NCBI RefSeq assembly: GCF_048128805.1
Contig: NC_136010.1
Coordinates: forward strand, 22,333,980 to 22,397,979
Direction: 5' to 3'
DNA length: 64,000 nt
From: Centroberyx gerrardi
Lineage: Eukaryota; Chordata; Actinopteri; Beryciformes; Berycidae
Made by a program: the position numbers and the translations under genes. Position 1 is the stretch's first letter, and each line of letters starts with the position of its first letter. Positions 54,207-64,000 of the stretch are shown here, one piece after another. The notes beneath the pieces are model-generated. The model saw only the letters and a list, made by a program, of their open reading frames with translations, ran no database searches and was not told the origin of the DNA.

Positions 54207-55035
54207 GGCCACGTGAAGATTTTATTTGAGTTCTGCGATTAATCTCAGAATTCTGAGAATAAAGTCAGAATTACTTTATTCACAGAATTCTGACTTTATT
54301 CTCAGAATTCTGACTTTAATCTCAGAATTCTGACTTTCAAGCAATATTCCACTTAGTTTTAACATGGCGGTTATTCGGCTTTTGACTGCCATGAAAACCA
54401 TAATATAATCTACTCAACAAGATCGGATGCAGCTGGACGAATTTGTAGTGTTCGGATTTTTACTTCCCCGTCATTTGAATGAAGCCACGAAAATAGCCCG
54501 AAAACTTACTTTTAACACGTTAGTGAACAGATTCAACAACAGATCCTGCTACTGTGATTTTCAATTGACGTTTGGCCGTACTTTTTAGAACGCAATTTCG
54601 CCAAATAGCATTTTTATTGATAGACGAGGGATACCATTTAGGAGAGATACTTCATGTTTGGGAGACCGGATCTAGCCTACTTTTATTTTCAAATACAAAT
54701 TTTAGTGTAAACCAAGAATAGAAATACAAAATGACGACATACCAATTACTTGTTGTCTTAAAAGCGGGATATGTTGTGAATCTGTTCACAAATGTTCACA
54801 AACATGTTAAATGTAAGTTTTCAGGATATTTTTGTGGCCTAATTTAAATGCTACAATCGCTACAAACTCGTCCCGGCTGCATCCAATCTTGGTGAGTAGT
54901 TTATATTATGGTTTTCATGGTGGTCAATTGCCCAATAACACCCATGTTAAAACTAAGTGGAATATTGCTTTATTCTCAGAATCTCAGAATTCTGAGATTA
55001 ATCTCAAAACTAAAATACATTTTTCAGATGTGGCT
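54207..55035. mobile_element. foldback/MITE element with very long inverted arms
   Basis: Left arm from 54207 (GCCACGTGAAG..GATTAATCTCAGAATTCTGAG) and right arm ending near 55034 (CTCAGAATTCTGAGATTAATC..GTGGC) are reverse complements with moderate divergence. Inner landmarks also pair: TTTTAACATGG at 54359 with CCATGTTAAAA near 54943, CATGAAAACCATAATATA at 54392 with its complement near 54905, and GATCGGATGCAGC with GCTGCATCCAATC near 54880. Further in, AAAACTTAC pairs at 54502 and 54815. Arms are about 320 bp or more around a short unpaired centre. No protein-coding frame. Confidence 0.8.
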
Positions 55036-55749
55036 CCAAACCCCTTCAGTACAATATAAAATATACCACCTTGAAATACTTTTTTTTTTTTTTTTTTTAA
55101 TAATTGTAGCACCTTGCGGCGGGTGAGGATTTCCAAATGGATAGACAGGTGGATCAATTCTTGTTCTATCTGGTAAATTACATAATAGTAAATTTGAACT
55201 ATTGTTAATTTTTCTGTGGACTGCCTGGAACACCCTGAAGCACCCAACTTTGAGAGGCATTGCTATGGAGTGTTATCAGAATCTGATATTTGGCAGGTTA
55301 TCTCCACATGTTGGAGACTCATGATGCTATACTGGTTCACAACAATTCATCATGCATGCTGTCCTGAGATTGAGATTACGGTCAATGTATGTGCTGTACT
55401 CCATCCCTGAGTCCATGTAGGCTTATTACTACAGCTATTGTTACCATTTGGCAGACAAGGAAGCAAAAGAATGTGGGCTGAGAGGTTTTCTTTACATGTC
55501 CATACCAGTGTTGAATACAATGGCTCTCATTGATCAAGCTGTCATGGAAAAGAGCATAGAATCTATTGTGAAAATTATCCTAAAACAGGTCACGTATGAT
55601 TCATGAAACTTTGTCACGGTACCAAAATGAGAGCAAAGTACATCGTAGATTGATAAATCAGAGGCAGCCATGGAATTGATCATTTACATATGACACACAA
55701 AATTAAGTGAGTTTGGCAACTCTTGGCCTACAAAAAGGAAGACTTGGTG

Positions 55750-56105
55750 CAGAAAACATGCAAGCTACAGACTGGAACATAGCAAAAGATCCGAGAAGCA
55801 GAAATTTACCAAAGCAGAAGTTGATGTTTTGGTTGCAGAGGTTGCCACCAGGAGTGTTTTATTTGGCAATCTTAAAAGTGGGATAAAAGGCTGTAATAAA
55901 AGCAAAATTTGGCAAGCAATTGCATTATCGGTCAGTGGTGTTTCAACTGAGAAAAGGACACTCCAGGAGGTTTGTCTCTAAAATTAAAAATGCATAATTC
56001 TACAAAGAAAGAATTTCCTATCCTAACCATGCTATCTTAATTTTCAGGACAGAAAGAAATCGTCTGATATTAAACCTAACACCAAAAACATTGTGGCAGC
56101 CTATA
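55750..56105 (+). pseudogene. Myb/SANT-like DNA-binding protein fragment of the Harbinger-like element
   Basis: An open stretch from about 55755 includes KFTKAEVDVLVAEVATRS then LFGNLKSGIKGCNKSKIWQ and a STEKRTLQE block, resembling the NAIF1/MSANTD-type Myb-like domain. It ends at a possible donor (GAG|GTTTGT) near 55970. After an AG at 56047 a DRKKSSDIKPNTKNIVAAY segment continues the domain pattern. The missing remainder and transposase mark it as a relic. Confidence 0.65.
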
Positions 56106-56110
56106 ATGCC

Positions 56111-56380
56111 TGTAATTACCTCCACCAAGGAGGTTATGTTTTCGGTGCCGTTTGTTTGTTTGTTTGTTTGTTTGTTTGTCTGTCTGTTTGTCTGTTAGCA
56201 GGATTACGAAAAATTACTGGCCTGATTTTCATGAAACTTTGTGGAAGGGTATAGCACGGGTCAAGGAAGAACCCATTACATTTTGGAGTGGATCCGGATC
56301 CGACTCACGAACAAGCAATAATAGCACAAAACTTGGCGGAGGTCTGCGCTCTCCGAGTGCAATTCTAGTTCCAATAGTTT
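56111..56380. repeat. dispersed repeat with ACCTCC...GGAGGT ends
   Basis: Starts TTACCTCCACCAAGGAGGTTATG, contains a (GTTT)n run at 56154-56180 and TTTTCATGAAACTTTGTGGA, and ends GGCGGAGGTCTGCGCTCTCC. I recall it as a repeat widespread in fish and other animals; class uncertain. Nested in the Harbinger-like element. Confidence 0.6.
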
Positions 56381-56888
56381 TCCATGCACAACACAAATAT
56401 ATAGTTCTTTGAAATGAGCGTGCACTTTTTCCAAGCAGACGTGAGATTGATTTTAGGGCTGTGACAAAGATGGAATTGATAAATACCGACTTTTGTGGTG
56501 AAATGAGCGTACACCCACTTTAAGATCAGTGTTGATCAGATGATAGCTTGATGAATGAGGGCCAGTGGGTGGTAAAGTACATCTTCATGGTTCACTTCTC
56601 TGGTTTGCTTAGTATATATGTGATCTCCTTTTGCACAGTTCTTACTCAGGTCCCACAGCTCCCTCAACCACAGACACACACACACACACACACACACGAA
56701 CACGCACACACAAGCATGATTGCTCAGCTGCAGGTGAATGTAAAGGCGAGGAGGATGAGGAGGAGGCTAGTGGTCACTGACGTCCAGCGCCTGAGCAGAA
56801 ACACCACACAATAAACCACTGACAACATCCACCCATACAACACCAGGCATGCTTCCAGCTGTGAGGACTTGCCTCAAGTATACTCAGA

Positions 56889-56950
56889 CTAGACTAGAAT
56901 AGAATAGAATAGAATAGAATAGAATAGAATAGAATAGAATAGAATAGAAT
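56889..56950. repeat. (TAGAA)n pentanucleotide microsatellite
   Basis: About 11 AGAAT/TAGAA units in intergenic DNA. Confidence 0.92.
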
Positions 56951-57239
56951 TTGGCTTAAACTAGTCCGTCGGGTGTGACTACAGGTCACACCCGACATAA
57001 ACATGTAGAGACATCAGAAAAGAGAAGAAAAATACCGTAAACATAACAAATGTAAAACAAAGTATATTAACTAGACAGAATGGAGATCACAGCCCAGTTA
57101 TGAAGAAAAAAGGTAGAGAAAGTCTAACTGATATAAACAAATGCAGGTATAGTCATATAAGCCTATACATAAATAAAACGTATAAAGTTACATAAAAGAA
57201 CAGAACATAATAAAGTATTATACACTCCATTTACAGTTT

Positions 57240-57770
57240 TTTATAAATAAAGCCAATACAAAAGGCAAAAAAAAACCCCCAAAAATTGAAAAACAGGAAA
57301 AGAAGAATACAAAAACAGGACATATCAAAGCTCAAAATCCCATGCCTTTATAACTGATAGTTTTTCCCATTTACCAGTAAAAGCAAGTCCCTTACCTTTC
57401 CCTCTCATAATTAACCTTTCCAACAAATAGTGATGTTTGAGGAAGGAAATAAATGAAGCCAATGATAACTGTTTATTTGGAGTATTAAATATGTAAAGTT
57501 TGCCAAGCAATACAGTTATATTCAATAAAGTATTTTGGTCATCATGAACTCCCCACATAATTGTGAGAGGGGACAAAGGCAAGAAAATGGCTTGTGAAAG
57601 TAACCAATCTGCCACCTGCTGCCAAAAGGATGCAACAAGTGGACAGTACCAAAATAAATGCATGGCATCCTCCTCATCAGAGCAAAATCTACAAAAGCTT
57701 TCATCAATTATCTTCCACAACTTAAGCATTCTCCTTGTAGGTAATATCTTATAAAACATTTTCAACTGAA
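57240..57770 (-). mobile_element. L1-like LINE ORF2 C-terminal fragment
   Basis: A 146-residue minus-strand frame (57325-57765) starts MKMFYKILPTRRMLKLWKI and holds the L1/Tx1-type C-terminal Cys/His cluster CRFCSDEEDAMHLFWYC, the usual end of ORF2. It is 5'-truncated at about 57770, and A-rich sequence on the left fits a 3' tail. It is too short for an independent gene. Confidence 0.75.
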
Positions 57771-57784
57771 AACCCCATAAATAG

Positions 57785-58105
57785 GTGGAAAAGCAACCAA
57801 TCAGAGTTAGCCGTCACTTCCCTCTCTTTTTCAGAGAGCCAATCGTCTAAGTGACGGGAGTATATACACGTCACCTACTATGCTTGTGCTTCTCTCAGAT
57901 CTATGCTGTATGCTGCTGTCATTCCAGTCGCTGTGCTTCGTCCGTCCTCCACCCCCAGAGGAACTGCCCAGGGGGACATCCTAATTCCTACATCCATTCT
58001 GGATGTACTCTTAACTTCCTGAATGGGAGGAGTTCCTCTATGGAGCTTATGCCAAAGTTTCCATCGTGTTCCACGTCATGAATAAAGTTTTTCATTTGAG
58101 CATTC
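57785..58105 (+). mobile_element. LTR-like segment (possible solo LTR)
   Basis: CCAAT boxes at 57797-57801 and 57839-57843, a TATATA at 57861-57866 and AATAAA at 58081-58086 form a compact promoter-to-poly(A) layout as in a retroelement LTR. No terminal TG...CA boundaries or target duplication identified. Confidence 0.3.
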
Positions 58106-58782
58106 ATCCTAGTCTCTCCTGATTGAAATGCCATTTATCTATTTAATGTCATCTGAAAAAAGCAAATTTTCCATCTAAAAGTTAAACTCCTCAAGAATCT
58201 GTGAATATTACAAAGATTTACATGACCAAATAAAATCTGGATTGGGGTTTTCCTTCACTGTTAGAAGAGGGAGTAAGAGACAGCAGTTATCAGGTGCTGA
58301 AACACCATAAGCAGTGCAATGCAGCCATTGAAACACTGGAATTGGTGTTTAGGTGGGGCTCAAGTTGAAACTCTAATATCAGTGTTTGGGAGCACTTTAA
58401 ACACAATATTTTGGTTTTGAAACACAAAACATGATAAATCAATACTAAAGTGAGGGTTTCGGAGCTATACCCAGTTTTAAGTGTTATCAATACACATGTA
58501 TGAGTCTGTAGACACACAAAGAGTGTTTTGAAAGTTTGAAAGTCAGTTGTAAGAGAGCTTCTTTAAATAGCACTCTATATACACCCATTCCTATTTTTTC
58601 ATTTTTGGCGCTGGGGCTATCCATTTGTTTAGAATTTAGGTTTGTATTGAGGATTCTGCCTTTAACTGTGATAGATAGCGCAACCTTTATAAATAGTTTA
58701 CTTTTTGAACTAAGCATATAAGCATTTACTGTTTGTTGCTGGTCTGTGTGCCTAGTGGGCAATCTCTTTTTTTTTTTTTTTT

Positions 58783-58810
58783 CAACTGTTATTCAAATGA
58801 ATAACAGTTG
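58783..58810. repeat. perfect 13-bp-arm palindrome
   Basis: CAACTGTTATTCA, two bases AA, then its exact reverse complement. It could form a cruciform; directly preceded by an 18-T run. Confidence 0.85.
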
Positions 58811-58889
58811 TATAGCTTTTCTGTTGTCCTTCAGAGTATCACCAATGGATATTGCAGCTCTGACACTCATTTGTCTTCTTTTAAGAGTT

Positions 58890-59035
58890 ATTAGTCATTT
58901 TTGCATTTATTGGACAGATCAAAGTAGAGAGAGACAGGAAAGACTGGGAGGACATGCAGCAAACATATTGGACCAGATTCAAACCCAGGACATCGCATTT
59001 ACATGGCACACGCTGACCAGGACACCCCTCATTTA
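58890..59035 (-). mobile_element. SINE-like fragment inside the CACTA-like element
   Basis: TTTATTGGACAGATCAAAGTAGAGAG then GGAGGACATGCAGC and CAAACCCAGGACATCG match a dispersed teleost repeat I recall, with a B-box-like sequence on the minus strand. It likely inserted after the host element arose. Confidence 0.5.
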
Positions 59036-59616
59036 TCTTCTTTGTCTGTGTGAATTGGAAAATGGAAGATCTCAGGTGGGCAGAGCTAGCTTGAGGTGTG
59101 TTTGTTGTTCTGTCACTGTTCTGTTCTCTGCTTCCTGCTGTGCTGCTACAGAGGCTAAGTTTACCCACAGCTAACGTTGGATTGGACATGTTGCAATGGT
59201 ACAGTATGTTGCTGGAGACCGTTTTATTACATTTTGTAGTATCTAAGATAGCCACCTTAGTTTGCTAGTTAGCTATTTAGCCTAAAGCTAACTAGCTGAT
59301 ATTTGCTAGCTAAGCTTGTAAACTCTTGTTGACATCTTAAAACAGTTCTCTATTTAACCTTAGCTTTGTTCTATCATGTTTGTGCTTTGCTAATAATAGC
59401 TAAATAGTAGTTTACCAGCTAAATAGTAGTTTGCGAAATGTAGCGTCTGTTGGGTCTGTACATTAGGCTAATGCTACAGTGGCTTGTGTCAGTAGCTAAA
59501 TACATAGGCTACTGTTAGAACTTCAGTGTTTCAGCTTCTACTGTAATAGTTATCATGTATGTGCCTTTGCAGATGTCAAGAAGAACATAAGTGGAATCAT
59601 AACTAACTCTGGTGTG

Positions 59617-59650
<34 letters not shown>

Positions 59651-59651
59651 T
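59617..59651. repeat. (GT)n microsatellite
   Basis: GT run within the CACTA-like element. Confidence 0.88.
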
Positions 59652-61487
59652 GAGTGTGTCCATCATCTGTCCTCCTTCAGCCACAGACCTCGACACTGTT
59701 GAATGAGGAGGTCAGAGCAGCATGATGCTCCAGGAAACATCAACCCCACAAGATTCTTCAGTCATCCCTGTAACTCCCTATATTTCAACCACTGGCCCAT
59801 TCTTACAGCACAAAGATTTTACATAGTAGCCACAAATAAAACTGTGGCTGTGCACAACTTCTCTGATTCCCTCACTGCCCTTGCTTTCTCGTAGGCCTAC
59901 ATCATTTTGTGGTAGCAGTATCCCAAAATGTATACAGATACAACTACTTAATAATCCTAACCCTAACAGATAATATATGGATACTGTGGATCAATCCCTG
60001 TCCGTTCATCCGTCTGTCCATCCATCTATTCATCCATCACGCACAACATTTTGGATGCCACTGAACCAATGTTTATTAATTATTGCGTAATTGTCTTTAG
60101 TACAGTATACAATATATTTGTCACACAATATCTTTGACTTTACTTTTTACGAAACTTAGGGACATATGATGTATCTCATTGCTTCATGTGGGAATGGATG
60201 GCCTTACAATATGTACAATACGATATCTTGTATGCTGCTGATTGTTTATTGATGAAACTAAGATTTGTTTGTGACTGCATGAATCATAAATGAAGCATAA
60301 ATAAAAATGCCTGAAATAGTTATCTTTTTCTGTCCTCATTTGTAGTAAAGATATTTTAACTCATTGAACAATATTTGACAAATAGGTAAAATAGTTGGCT
60401 GATAGACCATATGAGGGGGTATCGACATGAAACAATGTAAAACACAGTTACTGCCAGTGCCAAAGATAAACACTATAGTGGTGTCTGGAGTGCCATAAAT
60501 GAATCAATAAAAACACCATAGTGGTGTTAGGATTCCCTGACAGCTATTGAAACACCATAGTGGTGTTAGGATTCCCTGACAGCTATTGAAACACCATAGT
60601 GGTGTTTTCAGTCTATGAAAGTAAGGTATCAAAACACCTAAGTGGTGTTTGGAGTTGAGGAAAATAAGCTCTTGAAACACGTCATGTTTCGAGTTTCAGG
60701 TTTTACAGACCTCGAAACACCGTGCAGTCTTTCAAATCTCTATAATCAGGGGTGTCTCCAGTCCTAGAAAAAAGGAGTTTGAATCTCTGAAATGTGTTTC
60801 AAACCACTTATCTCATTGGTGTATCCATGCTCCATATCAGGTTTGAAAACTCTGTTACCCGAGTGCTTCAAAGCACCATTTTCGGATCGGACACCTAAGT
60901 GGTGTTTGGAGTTGAGGAAAATAAGCTCTTGAAACACGTCATGTTTCGAGTTTCAGGTTTTACAGACCTCAAAACACCATGCAGTCTTCACAGTACACAG
61001 TACCCGAGCGCTTCAAAGCACCATTTTCGGATCTCAAAACAGTCACCAGAGGGTGTTTTGTAACACTCTATGTTGTCTTGAAACACCAGTGTAAACAGGT
61101 TTTAACTCCACTATATTGGTGGCAGCAGAGTTGCCACCACTTTTTGGGTTTCAAAACACTTTCTTCTAACAGTGCCCCTTAATACATTTAAACTCTATTT
61201 TGTCCCAGTCTTTGGTTTAATTTGTTCTTTCTTGAGGCATTTCCTCCATGTAAATGAAGATGTCACTATTCCACATCACTTCAATTAAAACTGTTTCATT
61301 GGTTTCCTGGTTACTCCTTACATTTCTCTAGCCACCTCACCAAATCACAAATGGATAGGATACATTTATGATGCTCATTTAGTATGCATTTTATTCAACG
61401 AATGAATGGATATGCATGTATTGATTAATATTCTGATTATTGTGATTGGAATATGTTCACACAGGCTGCTCTGCTGAGGCAACAGGA

Positions 61488-63726
61488 TCAAACAGGATCT
61501 GCAAAAAACAGACAAAAACCTCACTTTAGACAGATAATGTGCTGTCACTGCAGGTTGGCTTTTCATAAACCAGCATTGTACATGATGTCAGCACAGTTTC
61601 AGAAACTTACTAATGAGTTTCTCAAAAGCTTAGTGTTGAGATCATTTTTCATTCCACTTGAAGTCAAGAACCAATGTGATCGAAGTAGATCATGCCTTCT
61701 TCCCCACCCCATATTATACCCCCAGGTATTTTCCTGTGCGCGTGTGGTGTAACCCCATATTACCTTCAGCAGAGTGAAACAGCCCAAACAGGCCTTTCAG
61801 GTACTTACATTCACATGTGTAAGCCAACTCCAGGTACTTGTAAGTGCCAACGCAGGGGTCCCGAAACACTGAGTTGCTCACATTGATAGTGCAGGTGTTT
61901 TTCCCATTACAGCTGTGGATGCAGAGAGATATGAGTGAATACATTGTCTTACTTCCATGTCATCAAATTTCAACAAATCTGTGCTCTGTGCCACCTGCAA
62001 CTAATATTGTACTTCAGTTGTAAAACGTCTATATACACCATGATTGTTTTTCCATAATTCTCAAACTGAAGTTAAAGTTATAACAAAGGAATATGCAACA
62101 GCACCTTTCACCAACACTGCTAGGGACCCTTGAGCAGTAGACATTTTGGATCTGAGCGGTAGGGCGTTGGTAAGAGCATGTGGTCCGGTCGTGGCGGCCA
62201 TAATCAGCACCGTGGACATTTATAACCTGCCCTTGGTCTGAGAACAGGAGGAGGAAAAGTTGGAAAGGTAGAGAGGAAAGAAAAATGTGGTAAATCCTAG
62301 TTTGAGATGCAGGTGGTCAAAGGTGCAAGTAGTAGTTTCAAGTGTCAAAAATTCATTGAAAATGTGTTTTTTCCCACAGCGCAGCCGAGGGCATCACGAG
62401 GAAAATTCAGGTCAGGCAGTCAGGCTTAGTGAGATGATGCGCTTCGTCAGATGGCCTCTAGAGGGCGTTTTTGAATGTGAGATGCAGTGTTTCCCATACA
62501 GAGGCACAAAATCAAAAGTTGGTCTGTACAGAAATGGATCTAAATCGATTTCTAACGCACCTGATGTACGCATCATGTCATGTCTGTAATTTGGAGATGT
62601 ACAGACAGCAGACCAGCAGCATTGAACTCAATCCACAGAGTCTCCCGGTGTGAAAACAAAACTGAAAACATTCCACAGTCAGTAACGGAGATTTGCAGAC
62701 AGTAACTCGTCTTCGCTGCCCTACAAACTTTAACGGTAGGTGACGTCATCTTGTGGTATTGAAGTAACGTTAGTGGAATTAGGAAATTTAACCGTGTGGC
62801 AGTGCTTCAGTGCATAGAATTGAACACGCGCCGTGGGTCTGTAAAGGATCTGTGCTTGTTTAATTACTACGCTTATGTTTATCATGTTAATGCACCATAC
62901 ATATAAAAAAGAGAAACTGTGATCTTACCACAATGTAGGTGTGCCACAGAGCCCTCACATGCAACAAGGTAAACTGTCAAAGTAACGTGAATCAGGTTAG
63001 ACATCACATTTATCTGACTTATTTTCAGCTTAGTTTCATTGTTAGTGTCATGCAGACACACGACTCACTTGCTGGGAGGCAGGTGAAGGTGATGTCCAGG
63101 TATTTGAAGGTGCCAACGCAGGGATCAGAAGTATGGAAGACATTTGTGTTTAGTTCACACACCCTCTTGCCATTACACCTGAAGGGAGAGCATAAGACCA
63201 TGTTTCTCACAAAATGGTACCAAATCAAACTAAACCAGACTACTGTAGTTACTTGGGCCAGCTTCAGAAACCTTACTATGTACCACCTACTTATTAAATG
63301 TGATACGTTGATAGTGCAATACTTAAATTCTATGCATCTGGGACTTTATATTACTATTTTAATACTGCATTTTTTGCTTATTCAGCCTTGTATTCCTCCT
63401 GCTTGATCTGTGTGGTTTTTCGTTCTACTCTTGTTTGGCATGTGCAATGACCGCAAGAAAAACGTTTTGGGTCTCATGGTGCATTTGTGTAAGGTGAAAA
63501 GATAATACAATTGAGTTGAAGATCACCTTCTCCATTCAACAGTACAAAAATGATCTAAATGCAGTTATTCTTTTGTGAAACCCAGCTTCAGTCACATATC
63601 CATAATAGCTGCTACAACTACAAAGGACAACGAAAGCTGTCAAGGGGTCCAAAATGTGATGGAAGATTACGTAAAATGTTACATTTTTTCAAAAATATTT
63701 TTTAAGTTTATTGGACACGTGTACCC
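61488..63726 (-). pseudogene. L-rhamnose-binding lectin, partial duplicate (copy B)
   Basis: Exons matching copy A: 63069-63178 (second half of domain 1), 62929-62973, 62105-62237, 61809-61912 and a last exon 61488-61498. The 63069 exon is identical to copy A at protein level. Domain 2 keeps YGR, DPC and all cysteines but has four replacements (copy A numbering N189T, G200R, R154H, Q156R). A local duplication of AACAGGATC-type sequence puts a TGA after YPV, removing seven tail residues. Homology to copy A stops at 63726, one base into the position of copy A exon 4, and unrelated repeat-like DNA follows. Exons for the signal peptide and first half of domain 1 are not in the window. Either they lie beyond it behind an insertion, or the copy is a pseudogene. 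Confidence 0.75.
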
Positions 63727-64000
63727 ACTGGCGCCTACACCATTAGGCAAGTTAGGCAGGTGCCCCTCCACTTGGAAATTAGGAGGGGCAAAATTGTCTT
63801 TTTGCCCCTCCACTTTTCAGCCCTTTTAAAAGTCAAAATTGAGTAAAAATCGAATATTTAATCTTCGATCTCTCAATCTCTCAATCTTTTCAACCTAATA
63901 TTTAATTAAAGAGTAAGTAAAATATCTGCTCTGTCTGCATTTATAGTTACATTTGGATTGCTGCACCCCCTTTCCAACCCAAGTGGTATAGTCCAACCTG
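63727..64000. mobile_element. unidentified repeat-like sequence interrupting lectin copy B
   Basis: Starts CACTGGCGCCTACACC and contains two copies of a TTGCCCCTCCACTT-type motif. Extends to the window end. Family unknown; called mobile only because it breaks collinearity with copy A. Confidence 0.4.

Larger units (their letters stand above)
55522..56563 (+). mobile_element. Harbinger-like element with GGCYCTCATT terminal inverted repeats
   Basis: GGCTCTCATTGATCAAGCTG at 55522 is mirrored at the right end by CTTGATGAATGAGGGCC ending at 56563. The inverted repeat is about 20-24 bp with a few mismatches. Subterminal GAAATGAGCGT and TTGATAAATC motifs fit PIF/Harbinger. It contains a Myb/SANT-like ORF remnant but no transposase. 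Confidence 0.65.
58256..61174. mobile_element. CACTA/EnSpm-like non-autonomous element, 2.9 kb
   Basis: CACTGTTAGAAG at the left end is exactly complementary to CTTCTAACAGTG at 61163-61174. About 250 bp at the left and 750 bp at the right are crowded with AAACAC/GTGTTT motifs in both directions, as in CACTA subterminal transposase-binding arrays. The right array has a 39-bp tandem near 60520-60600 and a longer direct duplication (60630-60730 and 60893-60985). No transposase frame. Target duplication unclear. The interior holds a SINE-like piece, a GT microsatellite and unique DNA. Confidence 0.72.

Noticed and set aside
59703-59894. 63-codon frame inside the CACTA-like element as a captured host exon
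   Set aside because: No recognisable domain and no clear splice sites.

Overview
This is vertebrate nuclear DNA, almost certainly from a ray-finned (teleost) fish. The genes are split into many short exons with canonical GT/AG introns and are orthologous to human genes. The introns carry typical teleost repeats: long CA/GT, GA, TGTC and GACA microsatellites, tRNA-type SINEs, a decayed L2/CR1-like LINE, an L1-like LINE, a BEL/Pao LTR element, and CACTA-, Harbinger- and hAT-like DNA elements. There are no bacterial operons, CRISPR arrays, rRNA genes or convincing tRNA genes. Gene models were read by eye from exon translations and splice sites; reading phase is consistent across every listed junction.

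Layout: (1) 154-8720, plus strand, 13 exons of a 6-phosphofructo-2-kinase/fructose-2,6-bisphosphatase (best match PFKFB1), with its 5' end outside the window. (2) 11822-16499, minus strand, a complete ten-exon nsmce3 (MAGE-domain subunit of SMC5/6), tail-to-tail with pfkfb1. (3) 19512-26506, plus strand, a complete nine-exon slc25a20 (mitochondrial carnitine/acylcarnitine carrier). (4) 28918-39663, plus strand, a complete ten-exon tafazzin. Its fifth intron carries a 7.7-kb BEL/Pao retrotransposon in antisense, with nearly identical 616/615-bp LTRs and a perfect 5-bp target-site duplication. (5) 41733-47043, plus strand, a complete eleven-exon atp6ap1 (V-ATPase accessory subunit Ac45), with CLEAR-like and CRE motifs just upstream of its ATG. 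(6) 49118-53669, minus strand, a complete two-domain L-rhamnose-binding lectin gene. (7) 61488-63726, minus strand, a recent partial duplicate of that lectin. Its C-terminus is cut short by a small internal duplication, and similarity to copy A stops at a splice donor where repeat-like sequence begins.

The 8 kb between the two lectin copies is packed with mobile DNA: an 830-bp foldback element with very long inverted arms, a Harbinger-like element keeping a Myb/SANT-like ORF fragment, an L1-like fragment, an LTR-like segment, and a 2.9-kb element with CACTG-type terminal inverted repeats and dense AAACAC/GTGTTT subterminal motifs (CACTA/EnSpm-like).

Functionally, tafazzin (cardiolipin remodelling), slc25a20 (fatty-acid import into mitochondria) and pfkfb1 (glycolysis/gluconeogenesis switch) are metabolic genes, atp6ap1 serves vacuolar acidification, nsmce3 genome maintenance and the lectins innate immunity. 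Nothing suggests co-regulation as one unit. I found no wholly new biological system. The observations most worth checking are the lectin duplication, the young but coding-defective BEL element inside tafazzin, the foldback element, the CACTA-like element, and the lysosomal promoter motifs.
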